Position numbers and translations under genes: made by a program | Shown here: piece by piece, positions 60,971-64,000 of the stretch | Layout: each line of letters begins with the position of its first letter | How positions within the stretch are numbered: position 1 is the stretch's first letter | The notes under the pieces: generated by a model | The model's database searches: none | Seen by the model: the letters and a program-made list of their open reading frames with translations, nothing else | Told to the model about the DNA's origin: nothing | Source: Melampsora larici-populina 98AG31 | Taxonomy: Eukaryota; Basidiomycota; Pucciniomycetes; Pucciniales; Melampsoraceae | Assembly (NCBI RefSeq): GCF_000204055.1 | Contig: NW_006768841.1 | Location: forward strand, 220,824 to 284,823 | Direction: 5' to 3' | DNA: 64,000 nt

Positions 60971-62342
60971 ATGCAGCTTCAAAATACAGCTTCGAACTAC
61001 TCTGACAGTGAATCCGATGGTGATGATGATCCTGTGTATCATCAAGAGATCGAAGAGCATGCTATACGCCAGTGTGTTGCGGCTGCAATGCAAAGCAATG
61101 ATATACTCTCTCATCTCGATGGCATGGGGATCAAGATATCACGGACAACTCTTACTTGTCGTCTTCGAAAGTTTGGCCTCAGCACTGCCTACAGTAAATT
61201 GTCACCTCAAGATAAAGCAGTAGTGGAAGGACTCCTCATAGAATTCAATAAACGTGGCTATCAGAAGAAAGAAGCCATTGATCAGATCAAGGGAGACACA
61301 GGTATTATGATCAACATGTATGATGTGCGCAAGCTATCCCCAGATTTATCACTTAGCTGGAAGAAAGACAATCTCCAAACTGGCCTGGTAGTTCCAGAGC
61401 TTCTCATTGAACAAATGGAATTCATAATTCGTGGTTCACATCGTGATACTGGGATACGACACATGAAGAATGCCTTGGCTGTATTACATAATATTCGAGT
61501 CAACCGGAACACAGTCCAAACTTTGCTTAAACAAATTGATCCAGAGGGTGTTGCTGCACAACGTCAAGGGCAATTGAAGAGGCGGATATTTCATGTTGAT
61601 GGTCCAAATCATGTCTGGTCTAGTGATGGGCATGATAAGCTCATGCCTTTTGGGATTACTGAAAATGTGTGAGTCCTTTGGAATAGCGTTAACAGAACCT
61701 GATAAATGAGCAATGTTAGGTAAGGTAATAACCACAAAATCCTCTCTTAAGGATATGAGCTGACCTATGACGGTGCAGCAGGGATAAGTGAGATAAGGAT
61801 AAAAATGAGCTTGTGTGCGTATGCAATCTAATGGGGACTAAGATTCTCTTTCCAAAGATGAGGAAAGAGAGATAAAACAAGCATCTCACAAGTTATAAGT
61901 AAGAAAAGATAGAAACAAACAAATGAACTACAAATTTACTTCCTTTGGCCAATCAACAATATGAACCTTTTGCTCCACTGCTTTACGTTAGCTAGACTTG
62001 GCATTCAGCGCATGATCAAGTCGTGCTCACAAGATTTTATGTAAAGCGAACTGACTGATTTACGTAACAGCATTGAGTCAAGTCAATTTTGTGTCTTGAG
62101 TCGATTGAACATTAACAATTACAATCTATGGTTTCATTGATGCTTGGTCTAGAAAGGTCTTGGGATTATATGTGGGTGTTAATAATAATGATCCGCGGAG
62201 AATTGGTTATCATTATCTGGATATTGCTGAAAAGCTTGGAGGAATTCCTCAAAAGACGTGCACAGATCATGGTGTTGGAACAAATCCTTGTTACATGTAT
62301 ACGCATATTTCATTTCATATGATTTCATTCAATATATGCTAA
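60971..62342 (+). pseudogene. Integrase-core (DDE) protein gene, split by an insertion and truncated
   Basis: ATG at 60971 opens MQLQNTASNYSDSESDGDDD, then a helical region (ISRTTLTCRLRKFGLSTAYS, HTH-like) and the start of an integrase core (FHVDGPNHVWSSDGHDKLMP, FGIT). The frame is interrupted after 61659. Downstream of the insertion (from 62123) it resumes with IYGFIDAWSRKVLGLYVGVN, NNDPRRIGYHYL and TCTDHGVGTNP, consistent with the retroviral-type D...D core. The frame ends at 62342 before the expected final Glu region. This fits a basidiomycete family of HTH plus integrase-core proteins of probable transposon origin. The exact superfamily is uncertain. Confidence 0.75.
61660..62117 (-). 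mobile_element. Solo LTR-like insertion, 458 bp, in the integrase gene
   Basis: The inserted DNA begins TGAAAATGTG and ends CATTAACA (TG...CA on the + strand; TGTTAATG...TTTTCA on the other). ATTAC is duplicated on both sides (61655-61659 and 62118-62122). Removing it rejoins the codons for GIT and IYGF exactly in frame. A 5-bp TSD, TG/CA ends and no ORF fit a solo LTR. Orientation is a guess from TGTTAATG being a more usual LTR start. Confidence 0.8.
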
Positions 62343-62991
62343 TAATTAGATATCATGTAAGATAATACTCAAAACCTTTTTCTTTGAACTTTAAACCTAA
62401 CCATGAGTTGTATCAAATCTTATATTCAATCATACCTTGTTACTCTGAAAACTTTCTTTTCTTTTCTTCATTACTTTAGAAAGTTTTCATCTTAAACAAC
62501 ATCTTATCTCAAAACACTCTCTCCGGTCTCATAGAACCTCTTTCCTGTTTGCTGATAAGCTTGTTGTTGAATCTGATCAGGAATCGAAGATTCCTTTAGG
62601 TTATGAGCCCAGGCTCTTAGGCGCATCCAATCAACGATAAAAGTAGACTAGAGTTTTAAATACGCTCTCTTGGCACGAGATTACGTCAATTTAAACTCGA
62701 AATACTCTTCAAAAGAATCTAGAACTCTAGAATCTTCTCGGTATCTGAATTGAAGAATTCGAACATCTTCTTTCGAATTCCGGAGAACTCAATCAATCCA
62801 ATTCAATACCGAAACCTTAACGATTACCCCACAATCCAAACTATCTCAAGCTGGATCCAACGACTGATCCGAACCTTAATCAATCTAAACCTCCCACCCA
62901 CCCGTCAAACCCAGAATTAACTGCTGATCAAAACACAACTGATTGTACAGCCGCTGCCACCGGTGCAACCAATCATCCGGTGACAGTCAAA
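62343..62991. other. 5' leader of a copia element and its probable LTR end
   Basis: No gene. Around 62599 the sequence GGTTATGAGCCC resembles the primer-binding site (GGTATCAGAGC-like, initiator tRNA-Met) that follows the 5' LTR in many copia elements, so the LTR may end near 62598. The LTR start cannot be fixed because its partner is outside the window. Confidence 0.35.
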
Positions 62992-64000
62992 ATGTCTTCT
63001 AATCATGCCAATTCTTCCGTATCCCATTCCTCGTTTCTTCTCGGCCAAATTCCAAAACTCAACGATACCAACCAAGTTGACTGGGTATTAGGCATTAAGA
63101 CCTATCTCAAAGGTCGAAAGCTTTGGAAGCATATCAAATGTGATACTTCCCTACCCGAATCTGATCTCAAGGATCCAGATAAGGTAGAACAGCTTGAATG
63201 TGAGCGTGCAGGAGTCCTCGAGGTAATCCGAGCGACTGTCTCACCCACTCGCCTACCAGCTATACGAGGAATTGAGAATCCCAAGGTTGCTTATGAACGA
63301 TTAATCAAACAAGCATCTCAGGATGATGGACTCGAGGTTGCTTCACTAATCGCAAAGGTTGCAACTACTCGATATACCGGAACGGAATCTGTCACAAAAT
63401 TCCTTGATGGAATTCATGACCTTCATACCCAGTTGGCTGAAGCCACTGCCAGCGACAAGGACCTCAAGATTAGCAATAAGCTATTGGCTGTCTTCCTTCT
63501 ACTTAGCTTTCCTGAAGAGCAATTTGGTACTATTCGTGACCAACTCTTTGGTGATCTCAAAAGCCTTACCTCGGCCAAAATGTCCTTGCGAATCCGAACT
63601 AAGTCGGCGTTGAACTCAGTCGATGACTCTCCCATTGCGTTAGCAACGAATGCTCGGGTCCCAAATCAATCTCAAAACCGTACCATCACCACTCGGACCA
63701 ACAAGTCTCCTAACGCTCCATGTGTACTTAAGGAGCATTGGCAATTCTCTCATACTAATGCTGCCTGTTCAAGACAAAACCGTCGGACAACTAATGCACG
63801 TCCTGGAGCAAATTCAACATCTTCTTCGGCCAATTCATTATTGGATGCTGAGAAGTTGAGAAGGTTCAATCAACTTGTAGCGGCTGGTGTAATTGGTTTG
63901 AATGCAGAAGCGCAAGGTGCTACTCCTCCATCAAATCCGAGTGTTACTGACAGTCAAGCTCCGGCTTCGAGCGAATTGCCGACTGCCGATTGTCAATTTG
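62992..64000 (+). CDS. Ty1/copia gag polyprotein (5' part, runs off the window)
   Basis: ATG at 62992 opens a frame with no stop to the window end (336 codons). The start MSSNHANSSVSHSSFLLGQI is followed by PKLNDTNQVDWVLGIKTYLK, the copia-type gag pattern in which L...N...W...I...L precedes the UBN2-like helical region (KVAYERLIKQ, LLAVFLLLSFPEEQF). At about residues 243-258 a degenerate zinc knuckle reads CVLKEHWQFSHTNAAC. After it comes a Ser/Asn-rich linker (ARPGANSTSSSANS). In intact elements protease, integrase, reverse transcriptase and RNase H would follow, beyond this window. Gag forms the virus-like particle. Confidence 0.85.
   Translation, partial: MSSNHANSSVSHSSFLLGQIPKLNDTNQVDWVLGIKTYLKGRKLWKHIKCDTSLPESDLKDPDKVEQLECERAGVLEVIRATVSPTRLPAIRGIENPKVAYERLIKQASQDDGLEVASLIAKVATTRYTGTESVTKFLDGIHDLHTQLAEATASDKDLKISNKLLAVFLLLSFPEEQFGTIRDQLFGDLKSLTSAKMSLRIRTKSALNSVDDSPIALATNARVPNQSQNRTITTRTNKSPNAPCVLKEHWQFSHTNAACSRQNRRTTNARPGANSTSSSANSLLDAEKLRRFNQLVAAGVIGLNAEAQGATPPSNPSVTDSQAPASSELPTADCQF

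Overview
The window reads as nuclear DNA of a basidiomycete fungus, most likely a rust (Pucciniales). It is AT-rich, genes have many short GT-AG introns, and the transposase and gag proteins resemble those I associate with rust genomes. The species assignment is inference. Only three well-supported host genes are present: a very large TBC-domain Rab GAP (23953-29897, +), a serine-rich protein of unknown function (30731-33755, +) and a GPI-anchored secreted protein (48189-49199, -). Almost everything else is transposable-element DNA, much of it nested, and many of the ends can be fixed to the base from terminal repeats plus target-site duplications (TSDs).

Left region (1-22740): small foldback and TIR elements lead into a three-layer nest. 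A TA-flanked MITE (ends at 5122 and 19923) was entered by a solo LTR (5333-19918, TSD GGCTG). That LTR was later split by a 13,579-bp CACTA-type transposon (5633-19211, TSD TAA, roughly 88-bp terminal inverted repeats). The CACTA element carries a TNP2-like transposase and four further genes: one on + upstream of the transposase, one on - near the left end, and two large multi-exon genes on - in the right half. Downstream lies a decayed hAT element (20286-22740) with a TA-flanked MITE inside its right end.

Middle (22741-34774): GC-rich inverted arms enclose a fragment resembling a SprT-like protease gene. The TBC-domain gene and the serine-rich gene follow, both on +.

Second nest (34775-47727), between the serine-rich gene and the GPI-protein gene: a Harbinger-like element (TIR GAGCATCAGCACCGG, TSD TAA) was entered twice. 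One insertion is a 5,056-bp autonomous-looking element with an 8-bp TSD whose 1,316-codon transposase I cannot place in a named superfamily. The other is a hAT element (41127-47712) whose last exon was itself hit by a TA-flanked element (44852-47149). Each of these two transposase genes carries one in-frame TGA, and the hAT gene also has a mutated splice donor.

Right region (49200-64000): decayed hAT exons, long AT-rich stretches without recognisable genes, a foldback element, an intact 1,079-bp solo LTR of the same family as the left one (TSD ACTGT), an integrase-core gene split by another solo LTR-like insertion (TSD ATTAC), and the start of a Ty1/copia gag that runs off the window. The window is a record of ordered insertions that leave the host genes intact. 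No rRNA, tRNA or CRISPR was seen.
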